Source: Anopheles merus
Lineage: Eukaryota > Arthropoda > Insecta > Diptera > Culicidae
Direction of reading: 5' to 3'
NCBI RefSeq assembly: GCF_017562075.2
Contig: NC_054085.1
Span: 18,144,722 to 18,208,721 of the forward strand
DNA length: 64,000 bases
Below, one piece after another: positions 34,301 to 42,072 of the stretch. Position 1 is the stretch's first letter. Each line of letters opens with the position of its first letter. A program made the translations under genes and the position numbers. The notes beneath the pieces were generated by a model that saw only the letters and a list, made by a program, of their open reading frames with translations, did no database searches and had not been told where the DNA came from.

Positions 34301-37300
34301 TAAACGTTTCGCATACAAAGAACATGACATAAGCTTGTAATTACATACTCCTCCTCCTCCTCCTCCTCTCGCTGCACTCATCCATTGGACAATAAATAAT
34401 TTGTGTTTGAGTAGCATGGCATAGCAACCGTGGCCAATCCCAGTCACTCCTCCTCCCTTTGCTTAATCCGTAACACAGAACACATCTTTGCTTTGCTAAC
34501 AATCGGGTGCAAGTACTGACGAGGCGATCCCTTGCATCCCAACAATCACGTATCCGGGCGTCCCTCTCTTTAGCCAATCAGATTTATTTTACATACTCTA
34601 CATTTATTTACCATACGATACCCGTAGTGGATACATTCATGGAATTGTAATTAAATTTTCAGCAAGCAACCGGAAGAGCTGATCGTCTGGAGCGAGCGTG
34701 CACCGGAGCGGCCCGAGGAAAGGACGCGGTGGCCCGTGGGCAGGATACTGTTGCCGGAGAAATTTGCCACCACTTTCGAGCGGCTCGAGAACAATGTTGT
34801 AGGTAACAATGCGTACACAAAGTGCTACAGAATGGAATTGTAGTTGTCATCCGGGGTATGTCCTCCGACGTCCTCCGATGGGAAAAAGGACGTGCTGAAC
34901 GTTGAATGATGAGCGCGTTGGAAAGCGGGCAGTGGTTGGAGCTTGCAAAAACCCCTCCTGCAACAGCCATATGTCTACCCCGTGTCGGCGAGCCCCAGTT
35001 GACAAATGATTGTTTCTTTTTGAACAGATCCTTACCCACCTCGGGTGCCACTTCCTTCTGTGGTGGCATGTGATGGCATCCTTTGATGTTTGCTGGGACT
35101 TGTGTGTGTGTGTGTCTGTGTTGCGTAGCATCCATCGCAGCACGATGCTGTTTTCCCTTTCAGCTTCGCTCTTTGGATCCCTCTGTTGACACGGCTTGTG
35201 ACGGTTGACAGGTTTGGCTGAAGTGCAATCCTCGGGATCTTCTGTGTGTGGGATCAGAAATCTTTCACCGGTCCTGCTGGTGGGGTGTTTGTTGCAATTT
35301 TGTATGGGGACAAGAGTGCGCCACTTGTACCCGGTGAAACAAACTCATGCGTGCGTGCGTGATTGTGTCGTCTGTTCCGCCCCGACAGTGGTGGTCTTTA
35401 GCAGCTGCAGAATGTTTCGGTGTGATGACAAGTTGTTAACGGAAGTGCAATATCAATAAACACCCGGGACAGCAGCTTCGCATGGGGTGAATCGTTTGCG
35501 AAGGTTTGGGGTGGAGATGAAAGAACGCCTCCCCCTGGAGGCGCTTCCGCTCCGAGCAAGTAGCAGGATGGATCAGTGGAGGGGCACAAAAGCGTTCTTT
35601 CATTTCCGCTCCGGAAAGTGAAAGATGAAATTAATTGAAACGTACAGCCCGATTGCTGTACAGCAGCGCTACCATCTGGTTACGGATGCACACCGAGGCT
35701 GAGCTCAGTTCTGCTTCTGCTAATGAATATTGGATGCAGAATGCTGCTCCATCCCATTCTCAGGATGATCAGGATGCTGCACTAAAAACCTTTCACTCGA
35801 TGAGCACACGTACACACGCACAAACACACACACACACCCACACAGCATACACTCTTATAGGCAGTTGGGATATTTACGATGAGAAAGAACACAAATTGTA
35901 GCCCCCTCCCGACTGCCAATGATACTACTGGTGGAATAAAAATAAATTATTAACCAATTGCAGGCTTTACTGTTGCTGCTCGAGCCACTGCCGAGCGCTC
36001 CGCCAACGGAAGCTCCCGTACCGATCGGTTCGACAGGTGGGCTGCGAGCGCGGCCAGTTAGCGTACGGAGCAGCGGCGGCGGCGGCGGCAGCAGCAGTGT
36101 TGGTGGTGGTGACGCACCACGACCAAATCTTGCCAGGACGCAACTTTTCCGAGCGCAGCGGAAACGGCCACCGGCGTCTATTTGCTTATCATCAATTATA
36201 GACCGTGCCGCCGCGCCGCCAGCCAGCTCCCGGAGCCCGTCGGAGTACGCCTGCTACACCGTGTCGCTGCGGAAGACGAACCTTCCAAGCACGTAAGTAA
36301 TCGCACTAAAGGGCATTACGCGCAAAAGGGTCAGGGGAGGGCTGAGCTGAGCAGGAAAGTTTTCCCTTCGTTTTTGTTTCGTTTGTTTTTGCGGTTTTGA
36401 AAATTGGAACGTTGCGCTGGTGGGCTTTCGTTTGACTTTGCAATTAGAGCGCCGGAGGGGATGCTGTGGTGCTGTGGGGAGTAGGGAAACGGAACGTTCC
36501 GGGATTGTGTCTAACATTGGGCGAGGATTACGGTTTCGATTGAGGTTTGTTTAAGTTTCCTGCCGAAGAAGGAGGTTTTTTACTAGATTTACTTAAACTT
36601 CCTTTGTAAGAGATAACAAAAAGCTTCTCGTCTCAAGTCATGGCTTTCTTGAATACAAAGTGAATGTATAGATACTTGAATAGTAAAATGTATTCCAGGA
36701 TTGTAGTAGAGATATCGAGGCAGGCACATGTAATCCTTTATTTCAGTAAAATTTAAAATTTGGTGATCGAAATCATAGTTTTTGTAATAATAATGACACA
36801 CTAAACACTAAATGACAGCAATCTAGTGCCTTTCTAGCCTGCCATAAAAAATGCTTCCTCTTATAGCACACTTTTTATGGGAAAAAGTAGATTAATTAGT
36901 AAATCTAGTTATACAAAACATTACTTTTTGTTTTATTGAAATCTAATGAATTAAAGTTGTAGCGATTTTTAATGAGTAAAAAAGTGAAAATATCTGCATT
37001 TATCGTGTCTTAATCGTTCATCAGATTTATTTTACTCTAATTTTATGGTACATTGTAACGTAAACGATGATCATAATGAATCTTGCTCCTATCTAACAGT
37101 GTACATCTTAATCCATGCTCATTAGAGATGAGTTATTTGCACAAGCAATTTGAACCATTGCCCATCCATTGGTGGTTGAATTTAGCTTCTTATAAAACCA
37201 CAACCAAAAAAAGCAGTGATCTACTGCAGCTTGTTTGGTGACAATTATTCTCTTGATTAAATAACTCTCTTCCGGTTTCATTATGAATTAACCTCCAGCG

Positions 37301-39034
37301 AACCAGCGCATCGCCCATCTTATCCTTTTGTCCTCGTAAAATGTAAACATTCACCATTCGGGAAGGCGGAAACCTCACCGTACGTAGCACTAATGAGAAA
37401 CGCCGGCTACCGCCACCGGGCTTTTGGTCAACGCTGTTCTCCTCCCGGAGGGGTTGCCGTGGCTGCAGCTCGTGTTTGACTAAAATCTGAATTAAATAAT
37501 TTCATCGAAAGAACGTCGTTTATTCAATTAGCACCGTCTATCTTTTCTCGGTTTTCTCACCATGGTTTCCCGGTGCATCACACAAACACACACACACACA
37601 CATGGTCATACCGGACTGCCTGGGTCCGAACAATCCGTTCGGTGCATCGGTGTATCCAAATCTGCAGCACGGCACCGGCCACACAACCACCACCGGCAGC
37701 TGGCAGCACTGGCGCGGACGACTGGCTGGCCAACGATGGCACTAATTACGTTACGACAAATATTAGCATTTTTCCGGCCACCGAGTGCCGACCGGAGCAT
37801 CGGGAGTATCTGCAGCACGATGGCAATCTGTGCGCCGGCTACGGTGCGGCCAAAAACCGTAGCATAGATGTGGTAAGTGTACTTGACCGAAACCCGAAAC
37901 GGACCGGCAGCAATCGGAACACTGTTGCTTGGCGATGGCGTAGATTGCTTTCGCCCGGGCAGCCAACGGTGACGGGAACATTTGCGTAAAGGATTTTCCA
38001 TGTTTCCGTGTTTTGGGGGGAGCTAGTTGGACGGTTTCGTTTCGAGGGCACTGTGTCGTTTAGCGGTTTGGTTCGCTCGCAAAGGAAAGAGTTGGACGAT
38101 GCAGCTTTCGACATTTGCGGTTTTCTTGGCCGCTCACGAATGTGTGGTTTAGTGTACGCTCGCAACGAGGTCGTGCGACTGTGTGTGATGAACTGGTCAA
38201 TTGTTAGTGACGATTGGTCAATTTGAAGCTCAGTGAAAGACAGTGCGAATCTATATGGAACATGTATTCTTGGCTTAGTAGTCGATAGAGGTTGTTTGGT
38301 TTTAAAGTGTTTAGAAACATTATTTTAACAAGTTTTTTTTTAAATTTGCATTCATAAGTTGAAAAGTAATCAAGAATAAATTAGTATGTTCTGTAACATC
38401 CGTTTTTGTTCGTTTATAAGAAAAGAGTAAACATTTCTTTAAGTACTTAGAGCCATTGCACACTACCGCCCTCTATTGCAAAACTCTGGCAGCTTGTTAA
38501 CTCTAGGCGATTTTATAGTTGTAGTCTTGTGTTTTAGTCTAGTATGATTTAATTTCTCTAATAAGTGCAGTTTTACATTATGTTTGGAATGAGCGAAGAG
38601 ATTAAAAAAAACGTTTTAAACTTCTATGAAATATTTTGTTTATGAAAGTCCAACTCTGAACGACACTTCACGATAAAATGTACTAATCTTTTCTGGCTTG
38701 GAATGATTTTTCTGGTCTTGGTTTCCAAATGCAAACTATTCTAACAATTTCCTACTTTCTACAGGACTACAGCGGCTCTCCCCTGATATGCGATCAGCTC
38801 CTGGAAGATGGCAAACTACGGCGCACCGTCCAGGGTCTGCTGACCTGGTCCACCGACATCAATCATGCGCCGCATCTGTTCACCAACCTTACCACCTACC
38901 GGCCATGGATTGATCGGGAAATTGAAAAGCTTGACGCAGAAACTCGCTCACAGCGGCCACCGAACACAGTGCCACGACCGATCACGCTACAAACAGTCCC
39001 AGTCTATCGGAACCCGAACGTTCTTTATGGATAA
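1849..39034 (+). CDS. CLIPA-type serine protease homolog (non-catalytic), 8 exons
   Basis: Joined coding exons: 1849-2118, 17068-17216, 24397-24727, 26562-26692, 34663-34798, 35964-36292, 37668-37872, 38765-39034; 606 residues plus stop. All seven junctions have GT-AG ends and compatible phases (0,2,0,2,0,2,0). Order: signal peptide (1 to about 23); Gly/Pro-rich spacer; CLIP-like knot (Cys 114, 116, 121, 146, 150, 151, plus an extra Cys 100); Arg/Ser/Pro linker with Cys 244; trypsin fold from about 258 (PWLFRVG) to 566, then a 40-residue Pro-rich tail. The fold keeps Cys pairs 275/291, 436/526 and 489/504, and Cys 413 can bridge to Cys 244. The catalytic His is Val 290 and the Asp is Asn 338. 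The GDSGGP motif reads DYSGSP (518-523), so Ser 520 stays but the oxyanion-hole motif is lost. Such homologs are secreted cofactors or regulators of protease cascades (melanisation, complement-like). The partner here is unknown. Confidence is high for the fold and gene model, lower for the exact first Met (1849 or 1870). Confidence 0.85.
5110..5272 (+). repeat. Direct repeat copy 1 (163 bp)
   Basis: It matches 6281-6444 in the same orientation over its whole length, with scattered substitutions: shared blocks include TGTAGTCCAGTATGTG, TTGCCTGCGTTAC and TATCAGTCGTTGTTGTAGTA. The pair flanks about 1 kb. Confidence 0.85.
5290..5305. repeat. 16-bp perfect palindrome, copy 1
   Basis: GGCTACCCGGGTAGCC is its own reverse complement. 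It sits in a longer context CCCTATTCCAGG...CCGGCTACCCGGGTAGCCA that recurs at 5452-5482. Confidence 0.9.
5466..5481. repeat. 16-bp perfect palindrome, copy 2
   Basis: Same palindrome as 5290-5305, exactly 176 bases further on, again preceded by CCCTATTCCAGG. The upstream context is shared but the sequence after it differs. Confidence 0.9.
6015..6221 (+). repeat. Degenerate 39-bp tandem repeat, about 5 units, open frame
   Basis: Units start at AAMMAGCC or AATCAGCC and keep AGTTCC about 12 bases in. One unit is 42 bp, the others 39. The array lies in an open frame (5946-6224) that reads as 13-residue repeats such as NQPQSSKENHVPV and NKLHSSAKYRLSL. No domain is recognised, and the frame lies in the intron between two direct repeats, so translation is doubtful. 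Confidence 0.6.
6281..6444 (+). repeat. Direct repeat copy 2 (164 bp)
   Basis: Second copy of the repeat at 5110-5272. It could be the flank of a decayed element or a segmental duplication. It does not begin TG and end CA as a retroviral-type LTR would. Confidence 0.85.
8855..9285. mobile_element. Tc1/mariner-type MITE (TA target duplication)
   Basis: The terminal inverted repeats begin CAGGGTTTTCCAGG, extend through a GAGAAC/GTTCTC segment to about 30 bp with few mismatches, and are flanked on both sides by TA. There is no transposase frame. It contains a second nested inverted-repeat element (8959-9144). Confidence 0.85.
8959..9144. mobile_element. Nested inverted-repeat element inside the MITE
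   Basis: The first 45 bases (starting ACGGCCAAGCTACACG) are the near-perfect reverse complement of the last 45 (ending CTTGGCCGT), with a GC-rich centre. It sits inside the 8855-9285 MITE, so it is the later insertion. No clear target duplication was found. Confidence 0.75.
12315..12763. mobile_element. MITE with about 130-bp inverted repeats, TA target, inside the SINE
   Basis: Begins CAGGGTTTTCGAGGATTATA and ends with its reverse complement. The inverted arms stay similar for about 130 bases. TA flanks both ends, and removing it restores the SINE sequence AACAATAAGTCAC. That places it in the Tc1/mariner target class. It has no transposase. Confidence 0.9.
12814..13525 (+). mobile_element. 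CCCAAGC element, copy 1 (712 bp)
   Basis: The ends are CCCAAGC and GCTTGGG, and its excision rejoins the SINE at AGG-CCTTGACC with a 2-bp CC duplication. The second copy at 14009-14701 lies in opposite orientation and is almost identical. An open frame of 69 residues (13063-13272, -) is shared but hydrophobic and unrecognised, so this is a non-autonomous element of unknown family. A 48-bp perfect palindrome sits at 12843-12890. Confidence 0.75.
13727..13750. repeat. Orphan MITE terminus
   Basis: TATGAGAACCCCTG...AACCCTG followed by TA matches the right terminal repeat of the 8855-9285 MITE, but no partner end was found nearby. It is probably a remnant of a deleted copy. Confidence 0.4.
13938..15574. 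mobile_element. MITE with GGGGAAAGCGGGGC inverted ends, TA target
   Basis: About 26 bp of terminal inverted repeat (GGGGAAAGCGGGGCAAAATGGGCATG), with TA on both sides. GGGGCAAAATGGGCA-like units recur near 13948, 13964, 14999 and 15022, and in reverse near 15331-15370 and 15550. It is about 944 bp without the nested CCCAAGC element at 14009-14701. No transposase frame was seen. Confidence 0.85.
14009..14701 (-). mobile_element. CCCAAGC element, copy 2 (693 bp), reversed
   Basis: Reverse complement of 12814-13525, nested in the 13938-15574 MITE with AA at both flanks. It carries the same 69-residue frame (14262-14471, +). It differs from copy 1 mainly near its outer end, where a hairpin CTGTATTTC-GTT-GAAATACAG (14633-14653) replaces the 48-bp palindrome of copy 1. 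Confidence 0.75.
16423..16457 (+). repeat. Poly-G run, 35 G
   Basis: An uninterrupted run of 35 G in intron 1, able to form G-quadruplexes. Its exact length is uncertain because such runs sequence poorly. Confidence 0.9.
17068..17216 (+). CDS. Exon 2: first half of the CLIP-like knot
   Basis: The acceptor is TCGGTAG after a CACTAAT branch-like motif and a C-rich tract. The exon ends with AG before GTAAGT (phase 2). It encodes residues 91-139 with Cys 100, 114, 116 and 121. The CDC-x4-C spacing resembles the CxCxxYxxC start of masquerade/CLIPA-type knots. There are two possible N-glycosylation sites (NSST, NVT). Confidence 0.75.
18405..19298 (-). mobile_element. Mariner-like element, internally deleted
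   Basis: Terminal repeats start CAGGGTGGCATCRTAGAAG and are flanked by TA. The length of 894 bp is short of the usual roughly 1.3 kb. The reverse strand holds pieces of a mariner transposase in order, with the catalytic core partly missing. Confidence 0.9.
18542..19134 (-). pseudogene. Mariner transposase remnant
   Basis: Reading from 19134: MDSSREQVKILHLYGLTNIQ and following form the N-terminal helix-turn-helix region. Then come frame-disrupted pieces of the linker (KKDLGYKAF, KIHGLT) and NIIFSDKKLFTLEETFNKQN (first catalytic Asp in the FSDxKxF motif), then VMVWGA. The sequence then jumps to the far C-terminal motif (FQKRLRAVIKCKG), so the second Asp and the third acidic residue have been deleted. 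Several frameshifts and a stop also interrupt it, so it cannot encode an active enzyme. Confidence 0.88.
19873..19928. repeat. (CA)28 microsatellite
   Basis: Pure CA dinucleotide run in intron 2, long enough to be length-polymorphic. Confidence 0.95.
22676..22973. mobile_element. hAT-type MITE, 298 bp
   Basis: Begins CAGGGGTTTCCAAACT and ends AGTTTGGAGACCCCTG, the well-known hAT terminal pattern. It is flanked by the 8-bp target duplication TATTAGAC/CATTAGAC (one mismatch). Subterminal GCGGCCC motifs occur at both ends. No transposase frame. Confidence 0.9.
24397..24727 (+). CDS. Exon 3: end of CLIP knot and basic linker
   Basis: The acceptor is TTTGCAG and the donor GTAAGG. The first base completes Arg 140, and 110 codons follow (141-250). 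SCREHCC (145-151) supplies the last three knot cysteines, followed at once by a basic run RKKK. The remainder is a Ser/Pro/Arg/Ala linker ending with SSCNSDGID, whose Cys 244 would bridge to Cys 413 of the protease fold, as in other clip proteases. The reading frame is open throughout. Confidence 0.75.
25102..25355 (+). mobile_element. tRNA-derived SINE (SINE200 type) with 64-A tail
   Basis: The head has polymerase III boxes (box A near TGGTACAGTCGTC, box B GGTTCAAGCCC), then the shared body from GACTATCCTGC to GGTTGTTGAGCC, then 64 A. The direct target duplication TTATTGTGGGT flanks it (25091-25101, 25356-25366) without mismatch. The exact duplication and unbroken A tail mark a recent insertion. 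Confidence 0.95.
25674..26084. mobile_element. hAT-like MITE, 411 bp
   Basis: Inverted ends of about 26 bases, CAAAGTGTATGAAGACC... and TAAAGTGTATGAAGACC..., with one internal mismatch, between perfect 8-bp duplications GTACTGAG (25666-25673 and 26085-26092). No transposase. Confidence 0.85.
26562..26692 (+). CDS. Exon 4: N-terminal strands of the protease fold
   Basis: The exon follows a strong pyrimidine tract and ends at GTAAGT in phase 2. It encodes PWLFRVG, then C275-VGALI and LTTAVC291, matching the C42 to C58 segment of trypsins (CGGSLI...LTAAHC) with the catalytic His replaced by Val 290. The acceptor is the tandem TAG-CAG, so a one-Gln variant starting at 26559 is also in frame. Confidence 0.85.
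29728..29840 (+). mobile_element. Headless SINE copy
   Basis: Starts at the body motif CTGACTATCCTGC, lacks the tRNA head with both polymerase III boxes, and ends in (GAA)n. Flanked by TTAGTCTTATG / TTATTCTTATG (one mismatch in 11), so it inserted in this truncated form. Confidence 0.85.
29960..30483 (+). pseudogene. RTE-type LINE fragment, 3' end of reverse transcriptase frame
   Basis: Encodes the C-terminal part of a non-LTR ORF2: NLSRRTKLGLYSTYIAPVL, ASETW, then after a frameshift near 30205 IKLARLRWAGHVVRM and GRPQGQMRRDRPKLSWQD, to a TAG at 30456. A 3' tail of AAGT repeats follows. Target duplication CTGCCAAAGA flanks it (29950-29959, 30484-30493). It is 5'-truncated and dead. Confidence 0.88.
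31079..31194. repeat. Compound hairpin, 11-bp outer and 9-bp inner stem
   Basis: GTTGGGGAGTG at 31079-31089 pairs with CACTCCCCAAC at 31184-31194. Inside, AGGTGACAG (31115-31123) pairs with CTGTCACCT (31127-31135) around a TCC loop. The family is unknown; it could be a small MITE or a structured RNA. Confidence 0.6.
34663..34798 (+). CDS. Exon 5: central strands of the protease fold
   Basis: The acceptor is TTTTCAG and the donor GTAGGT, chosen over a GTAACA three bases later because phase 0 joins to the next exon as ENNV-ALLLLLEP. That is the NDIALL signature around catalytic Asp102, here Asn 338. Residues 295-339 include EELIVWSERAP, matching the hydrophobic strand before the exposed loop of clip proteases. 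Confidence 0.8.
34799..35963 (+). other. Intron 5
   Basis: No exon or recognisable element. A CA-rich run lies near 35815-35840. Confidence 0.7.
35964..36292 (+). CDS. Exon 6: strand, Gly/Ser loop insertion, Cys 413 and Cys 436
   Basis: Acceptor TTGCAG, donor GTAAGT, phase 2. After ALLLLLEP comes about 60 residues rich in Gly, Ser, Pro and Arg, including a run of five Gly and a run of three Ser, before SICLSS (Cys 413, the Cys122 equivalent) and ACYTV (Cys 436, the Cys136 equivalent). Ordinary trypsin folds have only 15-20 residues here, so this is a large surface-loop insertion, probably grown by GGC/AGC codon repeats. Confidence 0.8.
36293..37667 (+). other. Intron 6
   Basis: AT-rich from 36.55 to 37.2 kb, with no exon seen. 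A protein-like stretch on the + strand just before exon 7 is out of frame with it. Confidence 0.65.
37668..37872 (+). CDS. Exon 7: Cys168-Cys182 segment
   Basis: The acceptor is CTGCAG and the donor GTAAGT in phase 0. It carries Thr/Pro/Ala-rich linker residues, then NYVTTNISIFPATEC (Cys 489) and NLCAGY (Cys 504), the usual ECR...LCAGY landmark of chymotrypsin-like folds. Codons just upstream of the acceptor also look protein-like in another frame (37604 on), so a longer exon cannot be wholly excluded, but it would break the frame. Confidence 0.8.
37873..38764 (+). other. Intron 7
   Basis: AT-rich, with no recognisable feature. It ends in a pyrimidine tract and CTACAG acceptor. Confidence 0.75.
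38765..39034 (+). CDS. Exon 8: degenerate active-site Ser motif and C-terminal tail
   Basis: Acceptor TTCTACAG. Starts DYSGSPLIC (518-526), continues with GLLTWS, HLFTNLTTY and RPWID, matching the GIVSWG...VYTRV..Y..WI end of trypsin folds. The cysteines normally at positions 191 and 220 are both absent. About 40 residues of Pro/Arg-rich tail follow before TAA. Confidence 0.88.
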   Translation, partial: DYSGSPLICDQLLEDGKLRRTVQGLLTWSTDINHAPHLFTNLTTYRPWIDREIEKLDAETRSQRPPNTVPRPITLQTVPVYRNPNVLYG

Positions 39035-39129
39035 ACTCCTTCCTCCCTTCCGTTCCCGCCATTCTGTTTAGTAGTGCCCGTTTAGTGATTAATTCCGGAA
39101 AGACATTTGCCCGCAGAGCACAGTCGCGC

Positions 39130-39135
39130 AATAAA
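39130..39135 (+). terminator. Poly(A) signal AATAAA of the protease homolog gene
   Basis: AATAAA lies 96 bases after the stop codon and is the first canonical signal downstream, giving a short 3' UTR. Confidence 0.7.
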
Positions 39136-42022
39136 ATTGCACAAATTTGCGTGCAGAATGAAGAAGTAAGTGTTTGCAGGGAAGGGAGGCAGAAATTTGC
39201 TCGAAAGAAAGTACCTCAACAACAATGGAGCAGGGTTAAAAAATGTGGTAACATACATTTTTAACAGCACGAACAATGCATTTTCTAGCCTAGGCGTCTA
39301 GGCGGGGTGCGGGCCAACACAATGAGTTCCGGTGAGTATGGAAGGAGTACCGCTACCACCGATACTCCCTGTTCGCTGCTGATGATTAATTGGAGAAGTG
39401 TGTCGAAGCCTGAACTTCGGGGCCGTTCGCAGCCGTGGTACAAAATGGGAAAATTCCGACGGAATTGTGAGGCGAAGCATGTGCATGTGAGATATGTATT
39501 GATGGGTGGGCGCGCCCACACACACACCCACACACACGCTGATATTGGTAAAATTTCCTCGGAAACAATTTTCTGAGGACCTCACCCGTTGGTTCGTTGT
39601 GTGGAAACTTTCACTTTGTACGAGACGAGAGACGTGAAAAGCAAAAGCTTTATGTCGTGATTGAACGTGGCACATGGTAGAGGGTACAGTGTGGTACGTT
39701 AAGCTGGCATTGGCAGGATGTTTGTGATAATTGTATCCTTACCTGTGAAGCATGAACTTGATGCTCTCGGTGAGATTCGTTAGATGTTTGCATTTCACAA
39801 AATTAATATAAAATCAATATGACATTGTCACACTACCCGGCACGGGGTGACCGACTGTTGCACTCGTCACTGTACGCGCTGCTAAACGACAATGTCCCGA
39901 ATGCCATTCAAACCCCCGTGGCAGAAAGGGAAATGGTTTTTGGTGGCACGGTTGTACGGAAATTGTTTCCCGAAAATACAATCACTTTACCGCAAGAAAG
40001 CACTTTGCAGCCCCTGCCACGTTGCACACAGCGAGCGAGAAAGGTGACGCAGCGTCACGATGCTGCACGGTACTACCACTGGCGGTACACATCGCTCCGG
40101 GCCATCTACATTATATCGAACCGGTAGCATTTTGCAGTGACGTAGCTGGTAGCTGCCATCGGTAGCCTGGATGGTAGCAAGGATATAGAAATTTGCATAA
40201 TTTACTGTCTCCGCCGGTGAACATTATAATGAAAAGAGGGCAGAGTACAGGCGTCGTCACAGGGCACGGCTGATGGCGGCCTTGTCGATGGCGGGCGGCC
40301 GTTTTGCCGACAGCTACCGAACGCGGCGAAACCCTGCTCGCTCCGAAGCGGCGCTGATGTGTATGTATCTTTCGCATACGGGCCTCGGGGAGGAACTTTC
40401 GCACTGAGTGTGCGAACAATCACGTTAATTTATTGTCTTTATTGTTTTATAATTTTCCATTTTCGCCAGCGCACGCCAACGCAGGGGGGGCTTCCGCCGA
40501 CACACGGAAATCGAGGCAAGCAAAAGCCAAAAGATTGCGGTTGAACGTAACCGCACCCGCGTTGGCAGTGGTTTTGTTGGATGCAAGAAAAAGAAAAGTG
40601 GCTGAGGCAGCTTCGTAGCCTCAAGTGTTCGAAAAATTTCCAAATTTGCTGATCAGAGGGCTGGAGGAATGTGATGGAATTTATGATGAAAGTTGCAAGC
40701 GTTCCGGCGCTCGAAAGCTGGAAGATGATAGGTAGATTTATTTCTATCGCCAGTAACTTTGAACCAACAAAAAATAGGAGCCGATCCCGAAAAGAAAGGC
40801 CTTCAAAAAGCTTGCGAAGTGCTTGGCGAACATTTTGTTTTGGTTGCTCAACAACGCCGGAATGTATGCAATGCACGCAGCGCTCGTCTTAACATGATGA
40901 GAAAGGGCTGTGTACTTTTATCGATTTGTTTTAACCACAGTTTTTGTAACGTTGTAAGATCTACGTAAAACTATCAACCCACTTTAATTACGACCCAATC
41001 TACCTCTGCGAAACAGACCCGAAGCATCAGTTGGGTTCAAGGGTGGTTTTCAACCGAAACTTCCTGCCGACAGCCATTTTAGCGTCCAATAATTCCCCAT
41101 TTGCTCTTGCGGTCAATGTCGAAGGTCGGGTTACAATACCAAAACAAGACGAAAAAAAAAAGCTTCTCCCGGGCAAGGGTAGTGAGACCACCAGTGTTCA
41201 CCAGCTCTTCGTTAAGCTTGTCAGTTAAATGCCGTAGTTTACCGGTGAGCAGTAAAAAACAATAAAAAAGCAGCATTCCTGTGCGACGTTGTCGTCGGTC
41301 CCTGGGAAGAAAATAAGAAAAACTAACCCAAAAGGGTTGTCCCTTTTCGGTAACCGTAGCAAATTAGAGAATTAGTAAGCGGTCAATCGGACATGGTTTG
41401 GGAGGTGGCCTTTTTGCTGAAGGTGGTCAACATCGCCAGGGAGAGACAGAGAAAGCTCCCAGAGAGGTTGACGCTGTCCAAAAGGAGCCTGGAGGAGGGT
41501 TAGAAAAACGGAACCACAACCATGTCACCAAGTGGAAAAGTCGGCTAGATAAGTTTTCTGTGGTTTTCGGTAATTTGCACACGGCAGCTGCTCGCAAACA
41601 TGGGAACACATTTCGTGCTCACACACAATGCCGGGTCGGGGCTCGCTCAAGCCAGGTGTATCTGCCAGGCAGCTTACGGTGGCGATGTACCTGAGCTGGA
41701 AGTTTTCAATGATGCGGCCAACGGGGACGACAGGTGGACCACATTTTACAATTGTTTGGTCAAGGGGTGGGAAGTACTATGCCTATCGATTCGATAAGAA
41801 GTATCCTAATTGGAGCAGTGTGTTAAACCCGGTGTTTAAGAGAAGTGTGTTAGAGCCACAAAAGCTAGCTGAAATGGTTGACAACACTTTATTTCATTGG
41901 GATTTTTTTTGTTAAAGTATTTATTGATAGTCTCAAGCAAGTATGAAAAAAAAAATTGAGATACGTATCAGGAGAGTATTGTAGGGAACACATTATTAAA
42001 AACTAAAGAAAATAGTATAAAA

Positions 42023-42072
42023 CGCCTAAAAGTATGGCTTGGATCTTCATAAAACGCCTGAAAGTATGCAAT
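42023..42072 (+). repeat. Dispersed motif CGCCTGAAAGTATGCAAT, two units
   Basis: CGCCTAAAAGTATGG at 42023 and CGCCTGAAAGTATGCAAT at 42055, 32 bases apart, each preceded by TAAAA or ATAAAA. Related single copies lie at 46117 and 46876, all in the same orientation. Confidence 0.55.

Larger units (their letters stand above)
26693..34662 (+). other. Intron 4 (about 8 kb)
   Basis: Contains a headless SINE, an RTE fragment and a compound hairpin near 31.1 kb. Otherwise it is non-coding sequence with CT and CTCC runs (33.15 kb, 34.35 kb). Confidence 0.65.
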
